This document shows, piece by piece, positions 1 through 10,446 of a stretch of DNA of 64,000 nt (the stretch's first letter is position 1; every line of letters begins with the position of its first letter). The DNA lies in the NCBI GenBank assembly GCA_904066235.2, contig CAJFCV020000003.1:10540001-10604000 (forward strand). The letters run 5' to 3'. A program made the position numbers and the translations under genes. Origin of the DNA: Bursaphelenchus xylophilus (lineage: Eukaryota > Nematoda > Chromadorea > Rhabditida > Aphelenchoididae). Below the pieces are notes generated by a model, which worked only from the letters and a program-made list of their open reading frames with translations, was not told where the DNA came from and searched no databases.

Positions 1-413
1 TTTGGAAATAAACAGATTGTAAACTTGTAAACTGAATTTTTTGAGGGTAAAATACGGGGTTAAAACGTTTTCTGGATTATAAGTCCTTCTTGGGATTTGC
101 AGAGATACCCGAAATTTTTATATCGTAAGTTGATGAAAATTCAACATTTTTTGCAAGTTTAACGACACAAAATATCAGAAGTATTTTTCCGGCCAAGACA
201 ACTTTTTTCAACAAAAAAATATTTTTTTTCACAAAGAATCAGCAACGAATTGACCCAAAAAGAAGTCTTTTCTCTGGCCGATCTCCTACTTTTCATACTA
301 TTTTTGCCACAAAAATGTTGTTAAGTTTCGACGAGAAAACGTGAGCTAAGACTTTCTGGAATTGATGTGTAGCACGTAGGTAAAATTTCAAGACAATATG
401 AAATGATTTTTTT
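1..413. repeat. degraded family B remnant, no gene
   Basis: No coding signal. Positions about 240-400 resemble the internal part of the 450-bp family B repeat: a CTCTGGCCGATCTCC-like block, then a GTGAGCTAAGACTTTC-like block and GGAATTGATGTGTAG. The rest is AT-rich sequence I do not recognise. Confidence 0.5.
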
Positions 414-566
414 AGTCTGTCGGGAAAATAATGAGCACATGTCGCTTCGCCGACCCCGTTGCTGAAGTGAAAAGGAATTTGATCTTGTCGCAACACAATT
501 CATTTTCTCGGCGTGCGATGCAATTTTTGGTGCAACACTGTGCTCATTATTTTTCCGACAGACTGA
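414..566. mobile_element. family A miniature inverted-repeat element, copy 1
   Basis: The element starts AGTCTGTCGGGAAAATAATG and ends with its inverse, CATTATTTTTCCGACAGACTG. The interior is also partly palindromic (TTGTCGCAACACAATTCATTTTCTCGGCG). No ORF of its own is convincing. The same unit recurs more than a dozen times in this window. TA next to the ends of the better copies suggests mobilisation by a Tc1/mariner-type transposase (inference). Confidence 0.85.
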
Positions 567-990
567 TATATTATACATATAGCCAACTGAAAAAAATCAG
601 AAATAAAAACTAATCTTCTCCCATGAACCTCATCACACCATTGACCTCCATTTTCCCTAAAAATTCTGTCAATTCTCCTCCGCAACAGTTTTAATTCAAA
701 TCTCAAACCAAATAAAATTAAATCCCGAAATAATTGGGGCCCGTCTCGAGAACAATGCTTGTTTTCGAGGTCAGAGAAAAAAGTTCAAACATTCGCAGAA
801 ACCCCTTTCCCGATCGGGGGGAGATCGGATGGCCGAGGGAGACTAAATGAAATCCCGGAGAAAAAATAAATAAACACATTATTGCTCTTTTCGAGGAGCG
901 TCTTGGAGAAGGAGGGCGAGATATTCTAATTTTTTTGATTAACAAGGGAAAGTACCCCAAGTCGGACGTTCAGATTTTTTTTAATTTTTA
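567..990. other. no gene seen; family B-type terminus at 943-975
   Basis: Unremarkable AT-rich sequence. Near its end AACAAGGGAAAGTACCCC followed by CGTTCAGATTTTTTTT matches the terminus of the family B repeat, so a broken copy probably stops there. Confidence 0.4.
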
Positions 991-995
991 CTAGG

Positions 996-1188
996 TGTTG
1001 TGGAGCCTCAAAAGCCCCACAATTCCCACAGAAATTAGCATAAACCAAGTCATATAAAAGCTATGTCTCGTCACCAATTATCATTATTAATCTCATTTCT
1101 CTTTCTTCGTGTGCGGTGGTCTCAATAAACTTTACTCCTAATCTCGTGTCTATTACCTCTACCTGTCAACGGTTGATCATACACCGCA
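996..1188 (+). mobile_element. solo LTR of a retrotransposon, 193 bp
   Basis: The segment begins TGTTGTGGAG and ends CACCGCA, the TG...CA signature of LTRs. It is flanked by the identical 5-bp direct repeat CTAGG at 991-995 and 1189-1193. Inside are a TATA-like TATAAAAG at about 1034 and an AATAAA at about 1124, in the order expected for an LTR promoter and polyadenylation signal. No second LTR or internal coding region is adjacent, so this reads as a solo LTR left by recombination. A 5-bp duplication fits Ty3/gypsy- or Bel/Pao-type integrases. The superfamily is not resolved. Confidence 0.7.
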
Positions 1189-1193
1189 CTAGG

Positions 1194-1383
1194 TATGGCT
1201 ACAGGGCCGAGCTTTGGACTTGGAGCCTCCGGCCCAGCCCTTGTAAAAGTCGGCCCGGCTGAGGCCTTTGTGAAATCTTCAAAAGCCCGGTCCGGTCCCA
1301 AAAAAATTGGGTCGAGCCCCAAGCCCGGCCTCAGGAGAGCTAGGCCCAGCCTTTTCGAAGTTTTCGAGGCCTGTGTCATGTCT
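1194..1383. repeat. family E GC-rich element, degenerate copy
   Basis: This is a GC-rich island in AT-rich DNA, dominated by GGCCCGGC/GCCGGGCC-like words. It starts TATGGCT and ends GTCATGTCTGA, close to the TAGACATGGCTC termini of the better copy at 26596-27125. Open frames through it reflect biased composition, not genes. Confidence 0.6.
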
Positions 1384-2349
1384 GATTTTTTTGCACCTAG
1401 GTAATAGGCTAGCTTACATCGCGCTTTCCAGAGATACTTTGCAATCTTTACGGCTAAGAGAGTTCAACTTCGATCTTTTTCAAATTTTGCAATCATGAAT
1501 TATTTAAAAATTTTAGCTCCTCCTTCACAATGCCAGCCGGGATATTCAACAGGTACTTGCCGACAAGAGAGTACGCGAAAAGCGGAGTACGGACGCAGAA
1601 AAAAACACTTTATGGCCATATCTTGGCCAATTCAGAAGAACTTAATTTTTTGTGGATACATTAACCTCCACGGTATACGGATAATTATTCTCCGCAAGGA
1701 TGTTTATTTGACCAGACGGAGGTTAATTTAACGACGAGCCGGATGAACGGATAATATTACAGTTCTAATGCCACCACAAGGAACAAAACGAAAAATAACT
1801 CGCAAACGCCTTACGTATTTCTACTGTAAACAGCAACGTTTCAATAAAAAAATCTATTTTTTACAAGCAGATTTGGCAAATTTATGGCCAAAAGACTTTT
1901 CTCTGTCTGACCGCTCTCCGCATTTTACGTACTCTCTCGTCGGCAAAAGACAGTTAAATATATCTACTGTTTCTGCAAAGGATGAGCAAAATTTTACAAA
2001 AAAATGAAAATCATAACGTGACTAACCATAACACGTGAAAAAAGCAAGAAAAAATTACCAATTCAGACAAACAAAAACAAAGATTCTCTCTCAAAAATAA
2101 CTTGCAAACCCTCTCGATTTGTATTTTAAAATATGAATGGAACATTTGAATTCGTTCCGCATTCAAATAATCCTTTTGTTTCCGCATTTTTGCCTCAGTT
2201 CTGCTTCTTGATCGTTATATTTTATGGGCTTACAAACCACACGTTCATTGAGTATGACAAGACAACAAAAAGATTAGAGGAAAACGTTAATTTGTAATTT
2301 TTGGATTTCTTTTGAGAATATCATGAGAGTAAAGACAGATTTTCACTAA
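1384..2349. repeat. broken family B pieces, no gene
   Basis: Fragments at about 1555-1640 (AAGAGAGTACGCGAAAAGCG) and 1855-2000 (CTGACCGCTCTCCGCATTTT, then TACTCTCTCGTCGGCAAAAG) are internal blocks of the family B repeat in both orientations. The rest shows nothing I can identify. Confidence 0.5.
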
Positions 2350-3075
2350 AGTTTGGGCACTTACTGTGCCTTAGCCAACATCAATTCCTGAAAAAATTAG
2401 CGCGTGCTTTGCACTAGCAGCCGGGATAATCGACATTTTTTTCCGACAAATGCGGGGAGCGACCGGAGAACCAAAATTTTGGCCATATCTTTGCCAGTTT
2501 TGTGCGGAAAAAATTGATTTTTTATAGAAACAACATCCTCCACAGTAGAAAAAAGTATAAACTTTTCATATCAAAATATGCAAAAAAGTGTTAGCTCGGT
2601 CGTTTCTGTAACATGAGATACGGAGACTGAGCGGTCATAAAAAACAATTTTTGCCCTGACTCATCCTTCTGTCGGGAAAATAATGCGCTCAATGTCAACT
2701 CGAAGGTCGCATCGCCGCCGAGAAAATGAATTGTGTCATCAAATTGTTTCTCATTTCAGCGACGCGATACGCGATTGGCGTAGCGACATCGTGCTCACTA
2801 TATTCCTGACAGACTGATACAATTCCAGAAAAAAATATTTTTTTTACAGTGTTAATAGAACAGGCCAAAAATTTTCCATGCATAGAATGGGAGAAAGGTA
2901 TAAAATTTCGGCCAACTTTTGGACTAAAAACACTCGGATTTCTCTGAAAACCTTGAGCTAATATTCCCGCAAAAGTCTCAGAAAACCTTTATCTTATAAA
3001 TCCGTTCCAAGTTTCATCAAAATCGGCGCATCAAACTTTACGTTTTACTCATTTGAAGTCCTGAAAACCCCTTAC
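2350..3075. repeat. family B copy, degenerate, split by a family A insertion
   Basis: The copy reads from TCAATTCCTGAAAAAATTAG through a GCGTGCTTTGC block, a CATATCTTTGCCAGTTTTG block and a TTGTTTCTGTAA-like block. It is interrupted at about 2669 by a family A element, after which AGAAAACCTTTATC and CCAAGTTTCATCAAAATCGG resume as the B terminus. The nesting shows that B was in place first. Confidence 0.6.
2669..2816. mobile_element. family A miniature element, copy 2
   Basis: Starts CTGTCGGGAAAATAATGCG and ends TATTCCTGACAGACTG. It shares the internal block CGCATCGCCGCCGAGAAAAT with the other copies and lies inside a family B copy. Confidence 0.8.
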
Positions 3076-3600
3076 AAAAACTATCCAGCCGCACGTATAA
3101 AAAGACGCCGTAAATAAACGTGAATGAACTGTTTTCACGTCCAATTTAAAAACAATAAAAAAACGACACAAGACTAAGTTTACAAAAACAAAAAAAAGTC
3201 ACTTCGCAACTTGCCCGCCTTCCGCAAAAAAAAAGTCTTTGGCCATTTTCCCATTCCAATTCGGAAAAAAGGAATCAAAAAATACAAAAGCTAGTCCGAA
3301 CCAATTTCAGGATTACGCAAGGCAACGTCACATGTCTGGAGACTCTTTCCTTTGCATTCTTTTCGTATGGAAAAAGAGCATTTCCATAAACTGGAATTCT
3401 TGAAATTTTCGGGTCATAAAGTTATAATAAAATAGAATTGAATTGAATATCGAGAAAATTCAGAAGAATATAGGTAAAATACGACGAATCTATCGAAGTT
3501 ATCGCCTTAACAAAAAATATAGTAAAGCATTTCAAGGTTCTTTAAAGAATTTTGCATGAAATTTCGAATAATTTGACTAACTTTAAAAGGGAAGGTTCCT
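3076..3600. other. no feature recognised
   Basis: AT-rich DNA with short open frames only and no repeat I could match elsewhere in the window. Confidence 0.4.
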
Positions 3601-4268
3601 CAAATGCAACGTTCAGATTTTGATGAAACTTGGCACAAATTTAGAATGATTTTTTTTGGCGGATGCTCGACTCAAAGCTCGCGCTGTGCAGAAACGAACG
3701 AGATTCTTAGGTCGAAAACTTACCACAACGTGCATTTCAATGAAACTTGGCATAAATTTAAAAGATCTTTTTTTATGACAAGTACGAGGCACGGCAACCC
3801 AGGGAGTCTCCCGCCTCGTTTCGGCGCTTCGCCCACCTAGTATCGGTTGAATTCAAGCGAAATGTCAAAAATGAATTTTTCGTGCGGGTATCCGACCGAA
3901 AAACATTTTTCTCGGAATTATTTTATTTCTTTTGTGAATTTTGACACTTCGTTTGGACGAAATTCAAAAGTGGGCGGGAGACATTTTTATTCTATTTTGG
4001 GTTGCCGTGCGAGGTTCTGACCTTGTGCTGTGCGGAAGAAGAACCGATATTTTTAGCCCAAAAAAATTGCGAAATTTTCAAAAAAATTTTTCACGTAGAA
4101 GTTTTTATTATTATCTTTCTCAGGTGCTATATAATATTCCCACAAAAAAATTAATTTTTTTCCACGCGAAATTGACAAAACTACGGTCAAAGAATCTTTT
4201 TCTTGCTGCTCTCCGCATTTCGCACACTCTCTTGTTGGCAATGACCGTTCAATATCTCTGCTGACATT
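3601..4268. repeat. family B pieces flanking a family L element
   Basis: 3602-3780 holds two successive starts of family B (CAACGTTCAGATTTTGATGA and CATTTCAATGAAACTTGGCA). 4015-4265 continues with the TGTGCGGAAGAAGAACCGA and CTGCTCTCCGCATTTCGC blocks. The family L element at 3790-4009 sits inside with a clean target duplication, so B predates L at this site. Confidence 0.6.
3790..4009 (+). mobile_element. family L miniature element, 220 bp, 5-bp target duplication
   Basis: Termini are CACGGCAACCC and GGGTTGCCGTG, perfect inverted repeats. The element is flanked by CGAGG on both sides (3785-3789 and 4010-4014). A second copy at 22380-22598 is the reverse complement of this one, of nearly equal length, with its own 5-bp duplication. 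There is no coding capacity. The superfamily of the mobilising transposase is not known to me from these ends. Confidence 0.85.
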
Positions 4269-6858
4269 GTTAAGCTTGAGCTATGATTTTCTGGAAATAA
4301 TTTATGGCTACTTTACAGTGCGATTTCTGTGTAGCACATCGCAAGCGACAAAAAGGCCTTACTTTGCTATAACAAAGCCCCTTGACATCTCTGAAATTAT
4401 TCGTAATATACATTATAGATAGGCTTTGTAATCTGGAGTTTCTATGGTAATGTAAAATACGACTTTGCAAGTAATACAATTAATATTTTTAATCCAATTT
4501 TTTCAAAAATTTCGGAAAAATTTCAAAAAAAAAATTACAGTAACCCACCGAAAAAAACAACTGGTAGTATGGTGTAAATCTTCATTTTAATTCACATTTT
4601 ACAATTCCCAGACAAAAACTTTATAACCACCAATCATTTTTACAGCCATTTATGAGTTGCAGCGACCACTCAACTCCGTCACTAAATTCATGGCCACCCA
4701 AGGCGCCGACAAAGCGGAATGCCTAATCAACCGCTTTCCCGGGTTTATCACTACTTTTATGGCCGTTCTTTAAGCAAACACCGAGGCGTTTGGTAAAAAC
4801 AAACGGTGTTTTAGAGGACTTTATGAGGTACGGTTTATGATGCAGATGATTTTGGAGATAAGAGCTTGTGAATTTATGAAATTTCTTGACAGGGAAGGAA
4901 CCGGTGAAGAAAACTGCTGGTTTCAGTGTGAATTTGCAGGGGATATGGTCAAGATGAAAAGAGTAGGTAGTGGCAAAACTTGGCCAAATTGACTAGGGAA
5001 GTGTGCAAATTGACACTCACCAAATCGCAAGTGTTATATACCGTTCGAAAGCCCTTGAAAAGTACTATTAGAAACTACCTTTAGTTTTTACAGAGCGCCT
5101 CAGGGCACACAATTATGAGCGGTTCCTTTGTATGCTTACTTGTGACTAGTTGCAAAATCTGATATGGAGCAAAATAGATGCTACATATTTCAAAACAAAC
5201 GCAAAATTTTATGTTTGTAAATTTCCCTAGTGAGGCTACAATTTTTGGAAAAAATTTTGAATTTTAGTCAGAAAGTTGATGAAAATCCGACACTTTTTTT
5301 GAGAATTTTAACATTAAAAGTTCCATGCCTATTTCTACCGTAGAGGGTAATGTCATCACAAAAGATTAATTTTTTCCACGTGGAACTGGCAAAGATACGA
5401 CGAAAAAGCATTTTTCTGTGACCGTAATCCGTTTTTCGCGTACTCTCTCATCGGTAAAAACATTTTGAATATCTCGGCTGCCATTGCAAAAGAAGAGCTA
5501 AAATTTTTATAGGAAATAATTCAAGGCCTAACAATATTATTTTTGTAAAATTTGAAAAAGGTCCTACAACAAGTATATCAGATATTTGAAAAAAAGGTAA
5601 AATACGATGGGCCTATCAAATTTCTATCAAAACTCAAATTTCCCCTAAAAGACCATCCAAAATACGAAGCTGTAAAACCATCAGTGCGTGTATCGAATGA
5701 CAGGAATCTTTTGTTTTTTTCGGAATCAGAAAAGTTTTTAGCTTCCAAAATCGGCCAAGTTTTTGGCCTCTTTGTTTCTCATTAGGCCCTAAAAGGCAAT
5801 CAAAAGGTCAAAACAGAAAAAGAAGCCCTTGATTCGAATGGTTTCAAAATTCAAAACATTTGATTCAAAATTTGAAATAATGGCGGCTTCTGGATTGCTA
5901 ATTACAGAAATTTGAAAACAAAATAATTGAAAATTTGGCTTGAATATTTTTTTAAAACCATTTTAAAAAATGGTTTAAAAAATTTAAAAAATTAAGATTT
6001 TTTTAATTAAAAAATATGGAAAAATCCAAAAACTTTATTTAAATTTTTTTTGCTAAATAACTAAATTCAAATTAAATTTTTTTTTTCAATATTGAAAAAA
6101 ATCTCTAACCCTCAAAAAAACGTCTTTCAGGAAGAACGGCTTTGTTTTTGAGCCTCCAAAAGCAGCGGTGTCCAATTTTGTTCCCATTTTTTAATTGAGT
6201 GAAAATTCGGCGGCAGCTAAATCCAACTAATAAAAAACGCAAAAAAAGAGAACGGTTTTGGGAAATAAATGAGAAAAAAACGAAAAAAATTGAGGACTCC
6301 GGGAATTTTTAAGATTAAAAAATCAAAATTTTGAAAGTCTTATTTAAATTTTGGCCAAAATTAACCTGCCTAAAACAAACGCTTTCTATAACAAACAATT
6401 TTTTTGTTCTCACAATTTATTTTACAAAGTTCCGACCCTATTTTAAAATACGAGGCCTATGCCATTGATATTCCTATAAAACTCGAGATAAATCAAACAG
6501 GAGTCGCGATTAAGAGTTATTTTTTCATTACTCATGTCACTCCCACGTTCAGCGGCACGTAAATGAACGCCTCTGGGGGGAAGTGTTTCCAAAAAGTCGT
6601 CAAACAGAACGGAGAGGATTTTGTGGGGACCAGCTGTTCCGCTCTCCCCACTTTAATCACAGTTCTACCACAGATAAATCGAGGGGAAATTGAGAAGCTT
6701 CAGTTGGCTAATATTAATAAAACTGAGATTTTTTGAAGAAAAACGGCATTGCAAAAAAATAATTTTGCTCTCAAAAAAAATTTCACCTTGTAAAGCACAT
6801 AGTAATTCCTAAAAATTTTAACTCTAGCTTTGCAGTCGCAGCCGACATTTTTACCGCA
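4269..6858. other. no gene recognised; B fragment at about 5330-5505
   Basis: Mostly AT-rich unique-looking DNA. 5330-5505 is a family B fragment (TTTCTACCGTAGAGGGTAAT, then CGTACTCTCTCATCGGTAAA). 5860-6110 is very A/T-rich with homopolymer runs. No exon with convincing splice sites was found. Confidence 0.4.
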
Positions 6859-7092
6859 CGTCAATCGAGCGAATTTCCTGAACCGTTTCGAAACTTCGTA
6901 TCGTTTTCATCGATTTAAAAGAGAGACGAAATGTCGCGAAATTATCGGCACTTTTCTCGCCCGAAATAATTGCTTTTTCTCGAAAAGAAAGGAGAAAGAT
7001 AAGAAAATGCGTTTTATCGGATAGTGACATTTCGTTTTGAACGAATCACCAAAAAGGGGCGGGAACTTTTTTCTTCTATTTTGGATCGACGT
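6859..7092 (+). mobile_element. probable family L relative, 234 bp
   Basis: Starts CACGTCAATCG and ends GGATCGACGTG, an imperfect inverted repeat. The interior words GTGACATTTCGTTTTGAACG and GGGGCGGGAA match the family L interior, but the tips differ (CACGTC instead of CACGGC). No clear target duplication is seen, so boundaries are tentative. Confidence 0.5.
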
Positions 7093-7789
7093 GATCGCTC
7101 TTTGTGGGCGAGAGAGTATGGAAAACGAGGAGAAAGTCAAAGAAAATTTGGCATAAATTAATTTATCCCTAATTTAAAGCGAGATTCATGAAAATTTGAA
7201 CGTTTCAAAAAAAATTTTTTCTAGGATTACAATTTTAGTCTTCCTAAAACAATCGCTGCATTCCAGTACTCTCAAATATCAATAACTATAACTCCTAACG
7301 CCTTTACAATCCACTAAAAACTTTTACAAAGCCCAAAACAACTCTTAAAACTCAAATTAAATCATTCTTTGTCATGTTATCCGCCACTTTGGCCGCACAC
7401 TCCCTCTTTTTTATGTTTTCTCCTATGGCTCTTTGTCATTCTTACGCTTCGATCCGCCTTTCGGCTTCTGATTAATGAGGCCAAAGAAGAAATAGCCTCC
7501 GGATTATGGCGCAATTAATATTACGAACGCTATCTGATGGCAGACAAAATTTTCTTGGATTAAAATAGACATGAAGGTTTGAAAAATATAGATTTGAAAA
7601 AAAATTATTTTTTACTTTGACTGCAAAAAATTGGCAATTGTTTTTTCAGACTTTGTCCTTTTTTGGGTTGATAAATGACCTCAGGGAAAAGGCGGGAGTC
7701 AATTTAGATATTTTGGAAAGTTTGAAAAAGAATTTGGAGCGAAAATTTTTGCGGTAAAATACGTTGTGTTTGCAATACAAAAAATGTGA
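7093..7789. other. no feature recognised
   Basis: AT-rich intergenic sequence. No ORF with coding character and no matched repeat. Confidence 0.35.
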
Positions 7790-8192
7790 AAATCAAATTT
7801 CCAAATTAATAAAAGAAATCTATTTTTAAAAAGTCTTCAAAAATTTGACGAAATTCCACATGTAAAGCCGTGCTTTTTAACGGGTTTTGAAGACAACAAA
7901 GCCGTACTTTTAAAAATACGGAAAAAATATTTTTTTTATAGAAATATATCTTTCTACAGTAGCAATCGGCATGAAACTTTTCACGCCAAAATTCGCAAAA
8001 AAGTGTCACATTTTTCCCAACTTTCGATCTAAAAATCTCAGTTATTTCTGCAAAACCTAAGCTATTTTTCATTTCGCACTGTGCAATTTGTGGCTTTTTG
8101 CACCGTGCAAAAGCTAGCATGCCGTAGAAAAAATTTTTCTAAAATTTTCTCAGGTTTCATCAAAATCCGAGGGTCGCGCTTGAGGCAATTCC
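7790..8192 (-). repeat. family B half-copy with a family D fragment inside
   Basis: The blocks TTTCTACAGTAGCAATCGGC and AACTTTCGATCTAAAAATCT, and the end CATCAAAATCCGAGGGTCGC followed by CCCCTGTAAATAAA, are family B sequence in the second-half orientation. At about 8062-8115 a short TTTCGCACTGTGCAATTTG / GCACCGTGCAA piece of family D is embedded. Confidence 0.6.
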
Positions 8193-9190
8193 CCTGTAAA
8201 TAAAATTCAAACATTTACGAACTCAAAATGTATCCAAGGAACCCTCCAAACTCATCAAAACAAATTGCTTTCCGAAACTTTTTGTATTTATTTGTTGCGG
8301 GGTCATTTCGCACTGTGCGCGCATTGTTTGGGCGGCGAAACGGCCGGTAATTAAAATCGCCGTACAGTTAGACGACTTTGTCGGACAAAACTGTAAATAA
8401 AATTCCGAATTTGAATATTAAAAATTAAATTTTTTGAATTTTCAAAAAAAATTTCAAAAATTAAAAAAAAAAAAATAAAAAAAAAAATTTTTTGATGACC
8501 AAACTCTAGATCGTATCTTCCCATACTCCAAAAAGTATACGGCCTTCTCCGCTCCATTTTCCAAGATCATTTTCGCGGACTTCCGAAAAAAGAGAAGAGA
8601 ATTTGAATATAAAAGAAGACCGGAAATCCCTCCCGATCAAGAGTGGACCATCGCAACTCTTTACAATACGATTATTGGGCGCTTTGAAGTGTGAAGAGGC
8701 GTTTTGAATAAGATGAATCTTAAATTTGCATAAATATCTAAAAATATCTATGAAACCCATGCAAACTCGTAGAAGAACGTATTTTACATTCAAAAAGTAA
8801 TAGCTAAAAAGGCTTTATATTCCTTGTGAGCCCTTTTGAAGTTATTTTCCACCAGATTGCTGGATAAAAACGCGCATTTTTATATTATCCTTGACATCAG
8901 ATATGATGACGGAGAAAAAGGTGGATAATTTGCCAAAAAGCAGTTTAAAAAGTTCAGACACGGGTTAGCAATGTATGTTTTGACCTCATGGACTAATTGA
9001 GACCTCATTTGGTCAAGAACAAAGTCATTTGCCTTCCGCCGGCTCGCGCCCTAGCTTCCGCAGATTGCAGTGAAAAATCAACAACTTTTATTTTCTCTGC
9101 CAAATTCTCCCGAACACCTTTCGAAATAGCCGTGCTTCGCGTGTTTCCCCCGTATTTTAGACCTTTTCACTGCTTATTTCTCCATATTTA
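8193..9190. other. no confident gene; poly-A/T tract at about 8440-8495
   Basis: AT-rich, including a long A-rich run at 8456-8494. A 64-codon open frame at 8997-9191 ends at a possible splice acceptor (CATATTTAG at 9183-9191) ahead of the small ORF at 9200. It could be an upstream exon, but nothing in its protein supports that. Confidence 0.3.
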
Positions 9191-9199
9191 GGTCTCGCA

Positions 9200-9382
9200 A
9201 TGTTCAGAGCGTCTTCCAAGTTCAACTTATCCCGAGATGGCACCGATTTCAGCACAAATGGCGGATGTTTCCAACTAAATCGGGCCGAATCAGAGTACAA
9301 AAAGCAGACAATACTCGGCAAACGGAAGCCAGAAGACCAACTACGAGACTGCGAGCACAAAAAGTTCAAGCATTCCAGCTGA
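9200..9382 (+). CDS. possible small protein, 60 aa, not recognised
   Basis: A short ORF starts at ATG 9200, just after a possible splice or trans-splice acceptor (CATATTTAG ending at 9191), and ends at a TGA at 9380-9382. The product is hydrophilic and basic towards its end (GKRKPEDQLRD, then HKKFKHSS). It has no membrane segment or motif I know. An AATAAA lies 85 bp downstream at about 9467, but it falls at the start of a tandem repeat. The region is less AT-rich than its surroundings. It may be the last exon of a longer + strand gene or chance open sequence. I give it low confidence and no function. Confidence 0.3.
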   Translation: MFRASSKFNLSRDGTDFSTNGGCFQLNRAESEYKKQTILGKRKPEDQLRDCEHKKFKHSS

Positions 9383-9467
9383 AGAGCCCTTGTAAATAGT
9401 TATACTAACTATATATATTATCCATGACTTCTACCGCCAATTCTACTAACCTTTGTTGTTTAACTTA

Positions 9468-9793
9468 ATAAATCTTTGTCTAGCAAGCATCTAAAATTCA
9501 TATTCTTGCTAAATATATCTGGTTTTATCCACATGAAGTACCTTAACCACCAAAATTTTGAGATTTTACCTTATAGTAGGCAGCTATTGAAAAAATCTCA
9601 AATTTCGCCTCGCAATTCGAAATTTTGATCATAAATCTTTGTCTAGCGAGCATCTAGGAGACTTATTATTGCTATATATACCTGGTTTTATCCGATTGAA
9701 ATATCTTAACCACTTAAATTTCGAGTTTTTACCTTGTAGTAGGCATCTAATTGAAAAAATCTCAAATTTCGCCTCGCAATTCGAAATTTTGAT
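9468..9793 (+). repeat. tandem duplication, two 163-bp units
   Basis: Copy 1 (9468-9630) and copy 2 (9631-9793) both begin ATAAATCTTTGTCTAGC and end GCAATTCGAAATTTTGATC. Between these they share CTGGTTTTATCC and AAAAAATCTCAAATTTCGCC with scattered substitutions. No gene is in either unit. Confidence 0.85.
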
Positions 9794-10300
9794 CAGCCAG
9801 GTTGAATAATTACACAAGGACACCTCCTTTTATAAGATCCTTGCGCAAATTCCGAAAAGGGAAAGGTGCATTTACCGGAAAATTGTTCTAATGACCGAGA
9901 GTTTCCTTATAATGGACGTAATGGCTGAGCGAACGCAACCATTATCGAGTGTAAATAGAACTTTAGGGCAGGAAATTGGTGTTTGTGCAGTGTTCGACAA
10001 AAGGGACTGTATTAAAGATCGAACTTCAGGATGAAGTCCTCATGGATAATATAATTTTTTTTACAGAATTAGTGTAAGAGACATATTTCATATAAAAGTT
10101 GAATTTTTAATTACATGAACATCAAAAATTGCCGGTTTGGCCATCAAAACATCAAATTCGAGTTTTTTGTCATGGATAATATAAAAAATTTTTGAGATGT
10201 TTTGACAAAATGGCCTAAACTTCCTGAAATAAATGCTCATTGCATTTTTTTGGAAAAAAATCGATTTTCCCATTGAAATTTGCATTGTTTATCATTTTCA
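9794..10300. other. intergenic, no gene seen
   Basis: Upstream flank of the phosphatase gene. The word CATGGATAATATAA occurs twice (about 10040 and 10172). No promoter element can be assigned with confidence. Confidence 0.35.
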
Positions 10301-10301
10301 G
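10292..10301 (+). promoter_or_regulatory. possible splice or trans-splice acceptor upstream of the phosphatase
   Basis: TCATTTTCAG at 10292-10301 is a good nematode 3' splice consensus 145 bp before the phosphatase ATG. No convincing upstream coding exon is seen, so it could receive a spliced leader or close a 5' UTR intron (inference). Confidence 0.4.
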
Positions 10302-10311
10302 CAAGTACAAG

Positions 10312-10446
10312 ATGAATTGTCCGAAAATCCCGACATTTTTCATTCATTTCCGCAAGAACCACCTGCAGACGGTCGCCCTCGTCGTATTTTTCTCCAGTTC
10401 CGCTGAAATTCCGTCAAGGAACACCAGGCAGCATCAATTTTCTTGA
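10312..10446 (+). CDS. upstream ORF, 44 codons, overlapping the phosphatase start (TGATG)
   Basis: An ATG at 10312 opens a 44-codon frame whose TGA stop (10444-10446) shares its last base with the phosphatase ATG at 10446. If transcription or trans-splicing starts near 10301, this would be the first ORF of the mRNA. The stop-start overlap is the arrangement used for termination-reinitiation. The peptide has no recognised domain. Whether it is translated is unknown. Confidence 0.3.
   Translation: MNCPKIPTFFIHFRKNHLQTVALVVFFSSSAEIPSRNTRQHQFS

Noticed and set aside
1122..1404. Open frames of 69-85 codons with GPxxGxG-like sequence
   Set aside because: Products of a GC-rich family E island and the neighbouring LTR, open on both strands.
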